Below are positions 1-6,114 of a stretch of 8,462 bases of DNA, piece after piece. The notes under the pieces are model-generated. The model was not told the origin of the DNA. It was given only the letters and a program-made list of their open reading frames with translations, and did not search any database. Source of the stretch: CAYVBN01 sp964538565. GTDB lineage: Bacteria > Pseudomonadota > Alphaproteobacteria > Rhizobiales > Xanthobacteraceae. Location: NCBI GenBank assembly GCA_964538565.1, contig CAZIGW010000130.1, positions 1 to 8,462 on the forward strand. The letters run 5' to 3'. Positions within the stretch are counted from its first letter, which is position 1; each line of letters opens with the position of its first letter. Both the position numbers and the translations under genes were made by a program.

Positions 1-378
1 TCGATGGCGACGATCCACGCCAATACGCCGCGCGACGCGATCTCGCGTCTCGAGCAGATGATCGGCATGGCCGGACTGCCGATGACGATTTCGAGCATCC
101 GCGGCCAGATCGCCGCGGCCATCCGCGTCATCGTTCAGCTCCAGCGCCTGTCGGACGGCAAGCGGCGCGTGACCAGCATCGCCGAGATCACCGGCATGGA
201 AGGCGACATCATCCAGATGCAGGAGATCTACAAGTTCGTGCGCACCGCGACGCTCGAGGACGGGACCGTCCAGGGCCATTTCGTGGCGACCGGCGTCCGT
301 CCGCGTTTCCTCAGCGATCTCCTCGCCAAGGGCATCAAGATTCCCGGCAGCTATTTCGACCCCACTCAACCACTTTAG
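1..378 (+). CDS. cpaF: CpaF/TadA family pilus assembly ATPase, C-terminal part (5' end outside window)
   Basis: This is the last 125 residues of a hexameric secretion ATPase of the type II/IV secretion family, which powers assembly of Flp/Tad pili from the cytoplasmic face of the inner membrane. The reading frame is open to the first base, so the gene begins upstream. An ATG at position 4 is an internal Met of the conserved stretch SMATIHANTPRDAISRLE, which follows the Walker B region in CpaF proteins and carries the conserved HAN motif. The later stretch VTSIAEITGMEGDIIQMQEI is also typical of CpaF C-termini. Walker A and B themselves are not in the window. The stop lies 5 bases before tadB, and tadB and tadC follow on the same strand, which fits a cpaF-tadB-tadC operon. 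Family assignment is firm; whether it is named cpaF, ctpF or tadA is convention. Confidence 0.95.
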   Translation, partial: SMATIHANTPRDAISRLEQMIGMAGLPMTISSIRGQIAAAIRVIVQLQRLSDGKRRVTSIAEITGMEGDIIQMQEIYKFVRTATLEDGTVQGHFVATGVRPRFLSDLLAKGIKIPGSYFDPTQPL

Positions 379-383
379 CCGCC

Positions 384-1352
384 ATGTCGTTCGAGCTCAA
401 TCCGCTGTATCTGGTCTACGCCTTCGCGGCCGTCTCGGCGATCCTGTTCGGCGAGGCGATCTATCTGCTCTTCTTCTCGGCCACCTCATACCGCAACCGC
501 GTCAATCGCCGTCTCGCGCTCCTGAACGATACGCCGGACCGTCAGAGCATCCTGGTGCAGCTGCGCCGCGAGCGCGGGCTGACGAGCGGCGGAGATTTTC
601 GCTTGCCGATCGTGTTCCTGAACCGGCTCGTGCTCCAGTCCGGCCTGTCGATGGGGCTCAATCGCCTCGCGGCCATCGCGGCGGTCTGTGCGATCGTGCT
701 GTTCGGCGTGACGCTCTTCGTCCGCGGGAGCCTGATCGAGGCAGGGCTTGCGACGCTGTTCGGCGGACTCGTGCTGCCCTACGGCTCGCTCATCATGCTG
801 CGCGGCCACCGGCAGAAGAAATTCGGCGCGCAGTTCCCCGACGCCATCGACATCATCGTGCGCAGCCTGCGTGCCGGCCATCCGGTGCCGATCGCCGTCA
901 GCATGGTGGCGCGCGAGATGCCCGATCCGATCGGCAGCGAGTTCGGCATCGTCGCCGACGAAATCACCTATGGGGCGGATCTCGAGACGGCGATGCGCAA
1001 CCTGTATCAACGGGTCGGACAGGACGATCTGCCGCTGTTCGTCACCGCGGTGGGCATCCAGGCGTCGACCGGCGGCAATCTCGGCGAAATCCTGGAAAAC
1101 CTTTCGAAGGTCATTCGCGAGCGCTTCAAGATGCGCCGCAAGATCCGTGCACTCGCTGCCGAGGGCCGCGCGTCGGCGCTGATCCTGTCGTCGCTGCCCA
1201 TCGGCCTGTTTGCGATCATCCAGGTCGTCGCGCCGGACTTCTACGCCAGCGTGTGGAAGTACGACATGACGAAGATCGTGCTCGCATGCGCGGGCGCGTG
1301 GATGTTCACCGGCAATTGCATCATGTACCGCATGGTGAATTTCAGGATCTGA
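384..1352 (+). CDS. tadB: Tad pilus inner-membrane platform protein TadB (T2SSF domain)
   Basis: TadB is a polytopic inner-membrane protein that, with TadC, forms the platform on which the CpaF ATPase drives Flp pilus assembly. The 322-residue product is of normal length. Hydrophobic segments are visible at about residues 9-32, 95-114, 119-139, 264-283 and 297-316. A type II secretion F (T2SSF) domain spans about 150-283, with the characteristic stretches FPDAIDIIVRSLRAGHPV (151-168) and GGNLGEILENLSKVIRER (230-247). The start at 384 is 5 bases after the cpaF stop, and the stop is 3 bases before the tadC start, so the three genes are probably translated from one message. TadB is told from TadC by gene order, by the LRAGHP motif and by its N-terminal membrane segment followed by a basic linker. 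Confidence 0.94.
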   Translation: MSFELNPLYLVYAFAAVSAILFGEAIYLLFFSATSYRNRVNRRLALLNDTPDRQSILVQLRRERGLTSGGDFRLPIVFLNRLVLQSGLSMGLNRLAAIAAVCAIVLFGVTLFVRGSLIEAGLATLFGGLVLPYGSLIMLRGHRQKKFGAQFPDAIDIIVRSLRAGHPVPIAVSMVAREMPDPIGSEFGIVADEITYGADLETAMRNLYQRVGQDDLPLFVTAVGIQASTGGNLGEILENLSKVIRERFKMRRKIRALAAEGRASALILSSLPIGLFAIIQVVAPDFYASVWKYDMTKIVLACAGAWMFTGNCIMYRMVNFRI

Positions 1353-1355
1353 AGG

Positions 1356-2324
1356 ATGGGTGCGCTGTCCGATCCCGGCACGCTTCTTGGCGAGAACGCA
1401 AGCCTTCTCCTGGCCGCGCTCGTCTTTCTCGCCTCCGCCTCGCTTGCCTTCGGGGTGATGGCGATCGTGCGCGTGCGCGGCGCCGTGAAGCGGCGGGCCG
1501 CCGGCATCTCGGGCGACATCGAGGAAACGCTCGAGGGCGGACGCCGGTCCCTGCGCGAATCGGGGATCAAGGCCGCACAACGCCTGATCGAGTATACCAA
1601 CCGCCACTATTCATCGATCGACGACGGCAACATGAAGATGCTGCGCAAGCGCCTGGTGCAGGCCGGCATCTTCGATCCGCGCGCGGTCGGCTTCTATTTT
1701 CTGGCGCGGGCGGGGCTCGCCGTCGTGCTGGCGGCCGCCGCTTTCGTCGGTGCCCCGCTGGTGATCTCCGCGAACGCGACGATGGTTTGGCTCATCGTCG
1801 GCGTCGCGGGCATTCTGGGCTATCTGGCTCCGACCTTCTACCTCGATCGCCTGATCTCGGCGCGCCGGCAGGAATATCGCAGCGGGTTTCCCGATTTCAT
1901 GGATCTCCTGGTCGTGTGCGCCGATGCCGGCCTGAGCATGGAGGCTGCGCTCGAACGGGTCAGCCGGGAATTGAGCGATTCCTATCCCAATCTCAGCGCC
2001 AACATTCACATGTCCAACCTGGAGATCCGCGCCGGCCGCACGTTGAGCGACGCTCTCGAGCACCTGAACGAGCGGCTTGGGCTGGAGGAGGTCCGGTCCT
2101 TCGCCACCTTGATCCAGCAGTCGATCGAACTCGGCTCGAGCGTCACCGACGCGCTGCGCGTCTACAGCGAGGACATGCGCCACAAGCGGCTGTCGCGGGC
2201 CGAGGAGAAGGCCTACAGCCTGCCGGTGAAGCTTTCGGTGCCGATGATGCTGTGCATTTTTCCGGTGCTGTTCGTGGTCATCCTGCTGCCCGTCGTGGTC
2301 CGTCTGAAGATGGGCGGGTACTAA
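1356..2324 (+). CDS. tadC: Tad pilus inner-membrane platform protein TadC (T2SSF domain)
   Basis: TadC is the second T2SSF-domain membrane protein of the Tad pilus platform, the partner of TadB. The product has 322 residues, coincidentally the same length as TadB. Hydrophobic segments lie at about residues 16-39, 110-134, 142-163 and 290-314. The T2SSF domain is at about 178-305, with FPDFMDLLVVCADAGLSMEA (178-197) as the recognisable core and LGLEEVRSFATLIQQSIELG (241-260) as the second conserved stretch. The C-terminus is a hydrophobic helix with LPVVVRL. Translation starts 3 bases after the tadB stop; AGGA at 1344-1347 lies inside the end of tadB at good Shine-Dalgarno spacing. No hairpin followed by a T run is seen after the stop. 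Confidence 0.94.
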   Translation: MGALSDPGTLLGENASLLLAALVFLASASLAFGVMAIVRVRGAVKRRAAGISGDIEETLEGGRRSLRESGIKAAQRLIEYTNRHYSSIDDGNMKMLRKRLVQAGIFDPRAVGFYFLARAGLAVVLAAAAFVGAPLVISANATMVWLIVGVAGILGYLAPTFYLDRLISARRQEYRSGFPDFMDLLVVCADAGLSMEAALERVSRELSDSYPNLSANIHMSNLEIRAGRTLSDALEHLNERLGLEEVRSFATLIQQSIELGSSVTDALRVYSEDMRHKRLSRAEEKAYSLPVKLSVPMMLCIFPVLFVVILLPVVVRLKMGGY

Positions 2325-2468
2325 GCGCTGTCGCCCGCAGCGCCCGCGCGGCGAAACTTTCTTAACCATCCTAACGTACCGTCGGTTCCGGGACGCCTTG
2401 CGCCCGCGCGGCAGAACGCGGCGGGCGTTGAGGCGATGCGAGCCTCCGCCGGGCGCAGGGACACCGTG
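2325..2468 (+). other. tadC-tadD intergenic region
   Basis: This 144-base gap breaks the otherwise tight tad operon. It contains an A/T-rich patch (about 2354-2380) in a very GC-rich setting, with TTAACCAT at 2362-2369. It also has a 13-base direct repeat, GCGCCCGCGCGGC, at 2340-2352 and 2400-2412. A 7-bp inverted repeat, CGCCCGC (2401-2407) and GCGGGCG (2421-2427), could form a hairpin but has no T run, so it is not called a terminator. The spacing suggests tadD may have its own promoter. Confidence 0.5.
2362..2369 (+). promoter_or_regulatory. Possible CtrA-type box (TTAACCAT) upstream of tadD
   Basis: TTAACCAT matches a short motif reported for the alphaproteobacterial cell-cycle regulator CtrA in Caulobacter, alongside the TTAA-N7-TTAA form. 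Only this one half-type box is present; the sequence downstream (TAAC at 2372-2375) does not complete the longer form at the right spacing. Its place in the gap before a pilus gene fits CtrA control of pili known in Caulobacter, but that is an inference. Confidence 0.35.
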
Positions 2469-3083
2469 ATGAGAGTTGGCGTGAAGCAGGCTGCCTTCGT
2501 CACCGCGGCATGCCTTCTGTGGCTCACCGGGTGCGAGACGACGTCCACCAGCCTGACGGACGGACTTGCAAGCAGCACCGGCGATTCCGCGGCCACCGCC
2601 TCGACGGCCGCGCCCGCCGCCGACACGGAAACCACCGGCTCGGTGCCCCACGCGTCGGAGGCGCAGGCGCCGGCTCCGTCCGGCGAGCCCGGCGGCCTGC
2701 TCGGCGACGAGCCGAAGGACGAGCTCAGTCTCGGCAAGAAGCAGTTCCGGGCGAACAACTTCGGGCTCGCGGAGAAACACTTCCAGCACGCCGTCGAGGC
2801 CGGGCCGCGCGACCTCGAGGCCTGGGTCGGACTTGCGGCCTCCTACGATCGTCTCCGCCGCTTCGATCTCGCCGACCGCGCCTATGACCAGGCGCTACGC
2901 ATCGCCGGCCGTCGCCCCGAGATCCTCAACAATCTCGGCTATTCCTACCTTCTGCGCGGGGACATCAAGCGCGCCCGCCTCACGCTCGTGGAGGCGCAGG
3001 CGAAAGATCCGAAGAACCCCTATATAAAGGCCAACCTCGATCTGCTCGAGGAAAGCGTCCAGACCCGCAAGGCTGTCCAGTAG
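2469..3083 (+). CDS. tadD: TadD-like TPR lipoprotein of the Tad pilus system
   Basis: TadD proteins are TPR lipoproteins thought to help assemble or stabilise the outer-membrane secretin of the Tad pilus. The 204-residue product starts with a lipoprotein signal: a basic N-terminus, a hydrophobic core at about residues 8-19, and the lipobox LTGC with the lipidated Cys at 22. A low-complexity linker rich in Ala, Ser, Thr and Pro (about 25-80) follows. TPR-like helices lie at about 85-114, 118-147 and 152-181, for example NNFGLAEKHFQHAVEAGP and ILNNLGYSYLLRGDIKRA. An in-frame ATG at 2436 would add 11 residues. The start at 2469 is preferred because it gives a normal signal peptide and has AGGGA at 2457-2461, while the GAGG before 2436 is only about 2 bases away. 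The position after cpaF-tadB-tadC supports the name. Confidence 0.88.
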   Translation: MRVGVKQAAFVTAACLLWLTGCETTSTSLTDGLASSTGDSAATASTAAPAADTETTGSVPHASEAQAPAPSGEPGGLLGDEPKDELSLGKKQFRANNFGLAEKHFQHAVEAGPRDLEAWVGLAASYDRLRRFDLADRAYDQALRIAGRRPEILNNLGYSYLLRGDIKRARLTLVEAQAKDPKNPYIKANLDLLEESVQTRKAVQ

Positions 3084-3145
3084 GACTGCAGGCGGCCTCG
3101 GACGATCGGGATGGACCGCGCGGCTGCCGTCCGCGGCGGTTCTAT

Positions 3146-3155
3146 TTGCATGCAA
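3146..3155. repeat. Perfect 10-bp palindrome TTGCATGCAA
   Basis: This AT-richer palindrome lies in the 90-base gap between tadD and the preferred start of the TerB-family gene, and ends at that gene's likely Shine-Dalgarno sequence (AAGGTG, 3154-3159). It also contains an alternative in-frame ATG at 3150. It could be an operator for the TerB-family/dehydrogenase pair. No flanking repeats strengthen this, so chance is possible. Confidence 0.3.
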
Positions 3156-3173
3156 GGTGATGACGCGCCCCCC

Positions 3174-3650
3174 ATGCTCAGAGAGATCAAGGAATTCTTT
3201 GCCGAGCTCACCGGCGAGACCAAGCCGCAATCGCAGTTCGCGGAGGGCGACTACCGGCTTGCCGCCGCCGCCCTTCTGGTCCACGTGGCGACGCTCGATG
3301 GCGACCTCACGGCCTCGGGCCGCGCCAAGCTGCACGCCATTCTCAAGGATCGGTTCGGCCTCGATGACGCGGCCACCGAGGAACTGATCGACGCGGCTGC
3401 GACAGCCGATCGCGAGGCCGTCGATTTCTATCACTTCACGAGCCTGATCAACCGCACGCTCGACGACGAGGGCCGGCAACGGGTCATCGAAATGATGTGG
3501 CAGATGGTCTATGCGGACGGCACGGCGAGCGAGTTCGAGGAGAACGTGCTGTGGCGCGTCGCCGATCTGCTCGGCGTCGCGGCGCGCGAGCGCATCGCGT
3601 TGCGCCAGCGCGTCGCGGCGAACGCCAGCCGCCGCGGGAATGAAACATGA
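3174..3650 (+). CDS. TerB-family protein (tellurite-resistance TerB-like domain)
   Basis: The product is 158 residues long, mostly helical and soluble, with no signal peptide. It resembles the small alphaproteobacterial proteins annotated as TerB family. Two acidic motifs are visible: VATLDGDLTASGRAKL (about 38-53) and VYADGTASEFEENVLWRVAD (about 112-131). The second, ADG followed by E..E, is the typical TerB-like metal-binding region. TerB domains bind divalent cations, but stand-alone proteins of this kind have no settled function, and nothing here shows tellurite resistance: no terC, terD or terZ is nearby. In-frame ATGs at 3111 and 3150 would give longer forms. The start at 3174 is chosen because homologues as I recall them start near MLREIKEFF; AAGGTG at 3154-3159 is a slightly distant Shine-Dalgarno. 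The stop overlaps the next start as ATGA, implying coupled translation with the dehydrogenase. Confidence 0.8.
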   Translation: MLREIKEFFAELTGETKPQSQFAEGDYRLAAAALLVHVATLDGDLTASGRAKLHAILKDRFGLDDAATEELIDAAATADREAVDFYHFTSLINRTLDDEGRQRVIEMMWQMVYADGTASEFEENVLWRVADLLGVAARERIALRQRVAANASRRGNET

Positions 3651-4480
3651 CCGCGTCCTCCGAATCGGAAACAGCGGCCGGGCGCCCGGTCGCGGTGATC
3701 ACCGGGGCTTCCTCCGGCATCGGCGCGGCGCTCGCGCGCGTGTTCGCCGAGCACGGGCACGAGCTGGTGCTGGTGGCGCGTCGGGAGCGCGAGCTCCTGA
3801 GGCTGGCCGAGGAGGTCGCGGCCGGCGGCGCGCCCCGACCGACCGTCCTATCGGTCGATCTCGCCGTGGAGGGCGCCGGCGCAACCCTGCGCGATGAGCT
3901 CGGCTCGCGCGGCCTCGCCCCGCAGTATGTGGTCAACAATGCGGGCTTCGGCCTGGTCGGCCCGGCGGCGCGGCTCGATCGCTCCGAGCAGCTCTCGATG
4001 ATCGACCTCAACGTCCGCACCCTGGTCGACCTGTCGCTCGCGTTCGTCGACGATCTGGCGCGGCACCGGGGCGGGGTTCTCAACGTCGCCTCGGTGGCCG
4101 GCTTTCTGCCCGGGCCGGGCATGGCCGTCTACTACGCCAGCAAGGCGTTCGTCGTCTCCTTCAGCGAGGCGCTGCACCGCGAACTCGCCGCGCGCGGGAT
4201 CCGCGTCACCGTCCTGTGTCCGGGCCCGGTGCCGACCGAATTCCAGCAGCGCGCGGGAATTCACGGAGAGGGCCGCGCCGACCTGATGACGCGCTCGGCC
4301 GAAGAGGTCGCCCGCGCGGGCTACCGCGGCCTGATGGCCGGCCGCCGCCGCGTCGTGCCCGGCTGGCCCAACCGGATGGTCACCGCGCTCTCCGGCATCG
4401 TGCCGCGCAGCGTGCTGCTCGGAATGGTCGAGGCGCGGCACGTGCGGCGCCTCGACCGCAGCCCGGCGAAACCCTCATAG
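3647..4480 (+). CDS. Short-chain dehydrogenase/reductase (SDR family)
   Basis: This is a classical SDR oxidoreductase that uses NAD(P)(H); the substrate cannot be told from sequence. The 277-residue product has every hallmark of the fold: the nucleotide-binding TGASSGIG (19-26), an R-R pair after the second strand (45-46) that hints at NADP preference, D71 in the VDL motif, NNAG (97-100), and the catalytic set N122, S149, Y162 and K166 (YYASK). CPGPVPTEF follows at about residue 204. The C-terminal part, GYRGLMAGRRRVVPGWPNRM, is typical of the DltE/YqjQ-like SDRs annotated only as SDR family. The ATG overlaps the TerB-family stop by 4 bases, so the two genes are almost certainly cotranscribed; a functional link is not evident. 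No terminator is seen after the stop. Confidence 0.93.
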   Translation: MTASSESETAAGRPVAVITGASSGIGAALARVFAEHGHELVLVARRERELLRLAEEVAAGGAPRPTVLSVDLAVEGAGATLRDELGSRGLAPQYVVNNAGFGLVGPAARLDRSEQLSMIDLNVRTLVDLSLAFVDDLARHRGGVLNVASVAGFLPGPGMAVYYASKAFVVSFSEALHRELAARGIRVTVLCPGPVPTEFQQRAGIHGEGRADLMTRSAEEVARAGYRGLMAGRRRVVPGWPNRMVTALSGIVPRSVLLGMVEARHVRRLDRSPAKPS

Positions 4481-4499
4481 AAGCCCTGCCGTGCGCCGT

Positions 4500-4529
4500 C
4501 TTGCATGGAACGGCCCGGCAAAGCTACCT
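4500..4529 (+). promoter_or_regulatory. Weak promoter candidate upstream of the glutamine amidotransferase
   Basis: CTTGCA (4500-4505) and CTACCT (4524-4529) are separated by 18 bases and match the alphaproteobacterial CTTGAC / CTATAT pattern at 4 of 6 positions each. The site lies in the 89-base gap before the next gene. The match is weak and readthrough from the dehydrogenase gene is equally possible. Confidence 0.25.
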
Positions 4530-4569
4530 GTGCGGCGAGGGCGATGACGTCGGGGGCCGCACCGATTCG

Positions 4570-5337
4570 ATGACGAAGCCGATCCTGCTGGTCCTGCACC
4601 AGGAGATGTCCACGCCCGGCCGCGTCGGGCACTACCTCAAGGCGCTCGGCTACTCCTTCGACATCCGACGGCCGCGGTTCGGCGATCCGCTGCCCGAAAC
4701 CCTCAGCGATCACGCCGGGGCGGTGATCTTCGGCGGCCCGATGAGCGCGAACGATCCCGACGAGTTCATCAAGCGCGAGATCGACTGGATTTCCGTGCCG
4801 CTGCGCGAGCAGGTGCCGTTTCTCGGCATCTGCCTGGGGGCGCAAATGCTGGCCCGCCAGCTCGGAGCCTCCGTCTCCGTTCACCCCGAAGGAAAGGTGG
4901 AGATCGGCTACTACCCGATCGAACCGACCGAAGCCGGCCGCGAGGTCTGCGCCCATTGGCCCGAACGCGTCTACCAATGGCATCGCGAAGGTTTCGACCT
5001 GCCGCGCGGCGCGACGCTTCTGGCGAAGAGCGAGATGTTCGAGGTGCAGGCGTTTCGCTACGACGGCGCCGCCTACGGGATCCAGTTTCACGCCGAGGTG
5101 ACGCACGCGATGATGTGCCGCTGGACCACGCGCGGGCACGAGCGGCTGTCGTTGCCGGGCGCCAAGGCGCGCGCCGAGCACTTCGCAGATCGGCCCGTCT
5201 ACGACCTCTCGATCCGCGCCTGGCTCGCCGATTTCCTCGCGCACTTGGTCGGCCATGCGCCCCCGGCGCCTGAGGCCCGCTCGCCCCGTAGAGCCGTCGG
5301 ACGGCCGCCGAGCGGACGGCATGACGATCAACTTTGA
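4570..5337 (+). CDS. Class I glutamine amidotransferase (GuaA N-domain-like)
   Basis: This is a stand-alone type 1 glutamine amidotransferase domain of the GMP-synthase-like group (COG0518 type); such enzymes hydrolyse glutamine, and the acceptor is unknown. The 255-residue product shows the oxyanion-region motif FGGPM (54-58), the nucleophile elbow GICLGAQ with Cys88, and the FHAEVTH motif giving His174 and Glu176, so the Cys-His-Glu triad is complete. A WHREGF stretch (137-142) is typical of this subgroup. There is no ATP-pyrophosphatase domain, so it is not GMP synthase. About 25 C-terminal residues are basic and proline-rich and look like an unconserved tail. The frame is open upstream to 4216 inside the dehydrogenase gene, but the first ATG giving a proper N-terminal strand (KPILLVLHQE) is at 4570. 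No strong Shine-Dalgarno is seen. Confidence 0.9.
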   Translation: MTKPILLVLHQEMSTPGRVGHYLKALGYSFDIRRPRFGDPLPETLSDHAGAVIFGGPMSANDPDEFIKREIDWISVPLREQVPFLGICLGAQMLARQLGASVSVHPEGKVEIGYYPIEPTEAGREVCAHWPERVYQWHREGFDLPRGATLLAKSEMFEVQAFRYDGAAYGIQFHAEVTHAMMCRWTTRGHERLSLPGAKARAEHFADRPVYDLSIRAWLADFLAHLVGHAPPAPEARSPRRAVGRPPSGRHDDQL

Positions 5338-5426
5338 AGCAAAAGGGGCTGCGGAAATTTCGCTCGCGTTTGGATCTCGGGACTAATGCCGCCGGTCGGC
5401 GCAACCGAGCCAGACAGGGGAACGTC

Positions 5427-5864
5427 ATGCTTCGAGGATCGCGTTCATTGGGTCCGTCACTGGGTCTTGCCTGCGGACTGGTCTTGACGCCGCTGCCGGC
5501 GCTCTCGCAACAGGTCAGCATGGTCGGCACGTGGAAAGGGCCGGCGCATGCGGTCCAGATCGGATCCTCGCCGTACCGGCCGGTGACCGGCACCGGGGTG
5601 ACCTTTCCCGACAATGCCATCGAGTTCACGCTCGTCATCAAGGAGCAGCACGACAACCGCTTCGCCGGAGAATCGGTCGCCGCCAACATCAGGGAAACCA
5701 TCATCGGCGCCTTGCAGCCCGACAACCGCGGCGGCATCATCCTCGACAATGATGGCCAATACACCTTCGCGCTGATCGATCCCGATACGATCGGCGTCTG
5801 CTACAGCCATCTTTATCCGTCGAGCAAGCTCGCCGCCTGCTATCGCCTGACGCGTTCGCGCTAG
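5427..5864 (+). CDS. Secreted protein of unknown function
   Basis: I do not recognise the family. The 145-residue product begins with a Sec-type signal peptide: basic MLRGSR, a hydrophobic stretch at about 8-24, and a likely cleavage after ALS (25-27) before QQVS. The mature part, about 118 residues, starts MVGTWKGPAHAV and alternates hydrophobic and polar residues as in a small beta-rich domain; the GTWKG opening recalls lipocalin-like or small beta-barrel periplasmic proteins, which is only an impression. Two cysteines near the end (VCYSH and AACYR) could form a disulfide. The start at 5427 is supported by AGGGGA at 5416-5421, 5 bases upstream; the frame is open back to 5334 but that part does not look coding. 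Its TAG stop lies inside GCTAGC, directly against the end of an IS481-family remnant, and the coding sequence appears intact. Confidence 0.82.
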   Translation: MLRGSRSLGPSLGLACGLVLTPLPALSQQVSMVGTWKGPAHAVQIGSSPYRPVTGTGVTFPDNAIEFTLVIKEQHDNRFAGESVAANIRETIIGALQPDNRGGIILDNDGQYTFALIDPDTIGVCYSHLYPSSKLAACYRLTRSR

Positions 5865-5865
5865 C
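5860..5865. other. IS481-type target site GCTAGC at a stop codon
   Basis: The hexamer fits NCTAGN, the target and 6-bp duplication described for Bordetella IS481. It ends one base before the TGTG terminus of the IS481-family remnant, and its TAG (5862-5864) is the stop codon of the secreted-protein gene. The second copy of the duplication is absent because the far end of the element has been lost. Confidence 0.75.
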
Positions 5866-5888
5866 TGTGAACTTTCAGGAGGTCGTCC
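5866..5888 (+). repeat. IS481-family terminal inverted repeat (left element)
   Basis: This 23-base terminus begins TGTG and agrees with the terminus at 8352-8374 in 17 of 23 positions when both are read inward on the + strand, with AGGT and GTCC blocks conserved. The differences suggest two related elements or the left and right repeats of one type. Confidence 0.7.
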
Positions 5889-5945
5889 ATTCGGTCCCGA
5901 CCGGGAACGCTGAGGTTGCTGAAGCTCCAGCGATCGGGGGAGCGA

Positions 5946-6114
5946 ATGGACACTCACAAGAATGCGCGCCTGACGCCGAAAGGTCGAGAGCCGATGGTCC
6001 GTGAAGTCGTGGATGGCGCACTGAGCAGAGTGGCCGTTGCGCGCCGGTTTCACACGACGCCGAACACGGTGGCGAAGTGCGTCGAGCGGTTCCAGGCGGA
6101 AGGCGTCGTTGAGC
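5946..6114 (+). pseudogene. IS481-family transposase, N-terminal fragment
   Basis: The fragment encodes about 56 residues starting MDTHKNARLTPKGRE, the recognisable opening of many IS481-family transposases. A helix-turn-helix follows at about residues 24-46 (LSRVAVARRFHTTPNTVAKC), which binds the element's ends. GGGGGAG at 5936-5942 is its Shine-Dalgarno. After EGVVEL the usual RDRSSRP continuation is absent; the frame runs on to 6248 through antisense of the exporter gene, which is junk. No catalytic DDE residues remain. It might still yield a short DNA-binding peptide, but nothing suggests selection for that. Confidence 0.85.

Larger units (their letters stand above)
5866..6114 (+). mobile_element. 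IS481-family insertion sequence, 5' remnant
   Basis: About 249 bases of the left part of an IS481-family element remain: the terminal repeat starting TGTGAACTTTCAGG, an 80-base leader, and the first third of the DNA-binding part of the transposase. The DDE catalytic region and right end are missing. The right edge is placed where similarity to the usual continuation (RDRSSRP) is lost and the neighbouring exporter gene ends; it is uncertain by roughly 10 bases. The remnant cannot move by itself. Confidence 0.82.

Noticed and set aside
486..1607. Minus-strand open frame of 373 codons across tadB and tadC
   Set aside because: It has antisense composition with no motifs and covers two well-recognised genes.
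2401..2427. Rho-independent terminator after tadC
   Set aside because: The inverted repeat has a long loop and no following T run.
1611..2789. Minus-strand open frame of 392 codons across tadC and tadD
   Set aside because: Same antisense composition; the + strand genes have recognisable domains.
3174..3650. Tellurite resistance operon
   Set aside because: Only a single TerB-like domain gene is present; no other ter genes are nearby.
3839..3856. Inverted repeat CGACCG / CGGTCG inside the dehydrogenase gene
   Set aside because: A short GC-rich stem within coding sequence, readily explained by codon use.
4216..4569. Extending the amidotransferase start to 4216 to give a 373-residue fusion
   Set aside because: The added part overlaps the dehydrogenase in another frame, is Arg/Pro/Gly-rich, and the family N-terminal strand starts right after 4570.
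4321..5331. Minus-strand open frame of 336 codons opposite the glutamine amidotransferase
   Set aside because: It has no motifs, while the + strand has a complete catalytic triad.
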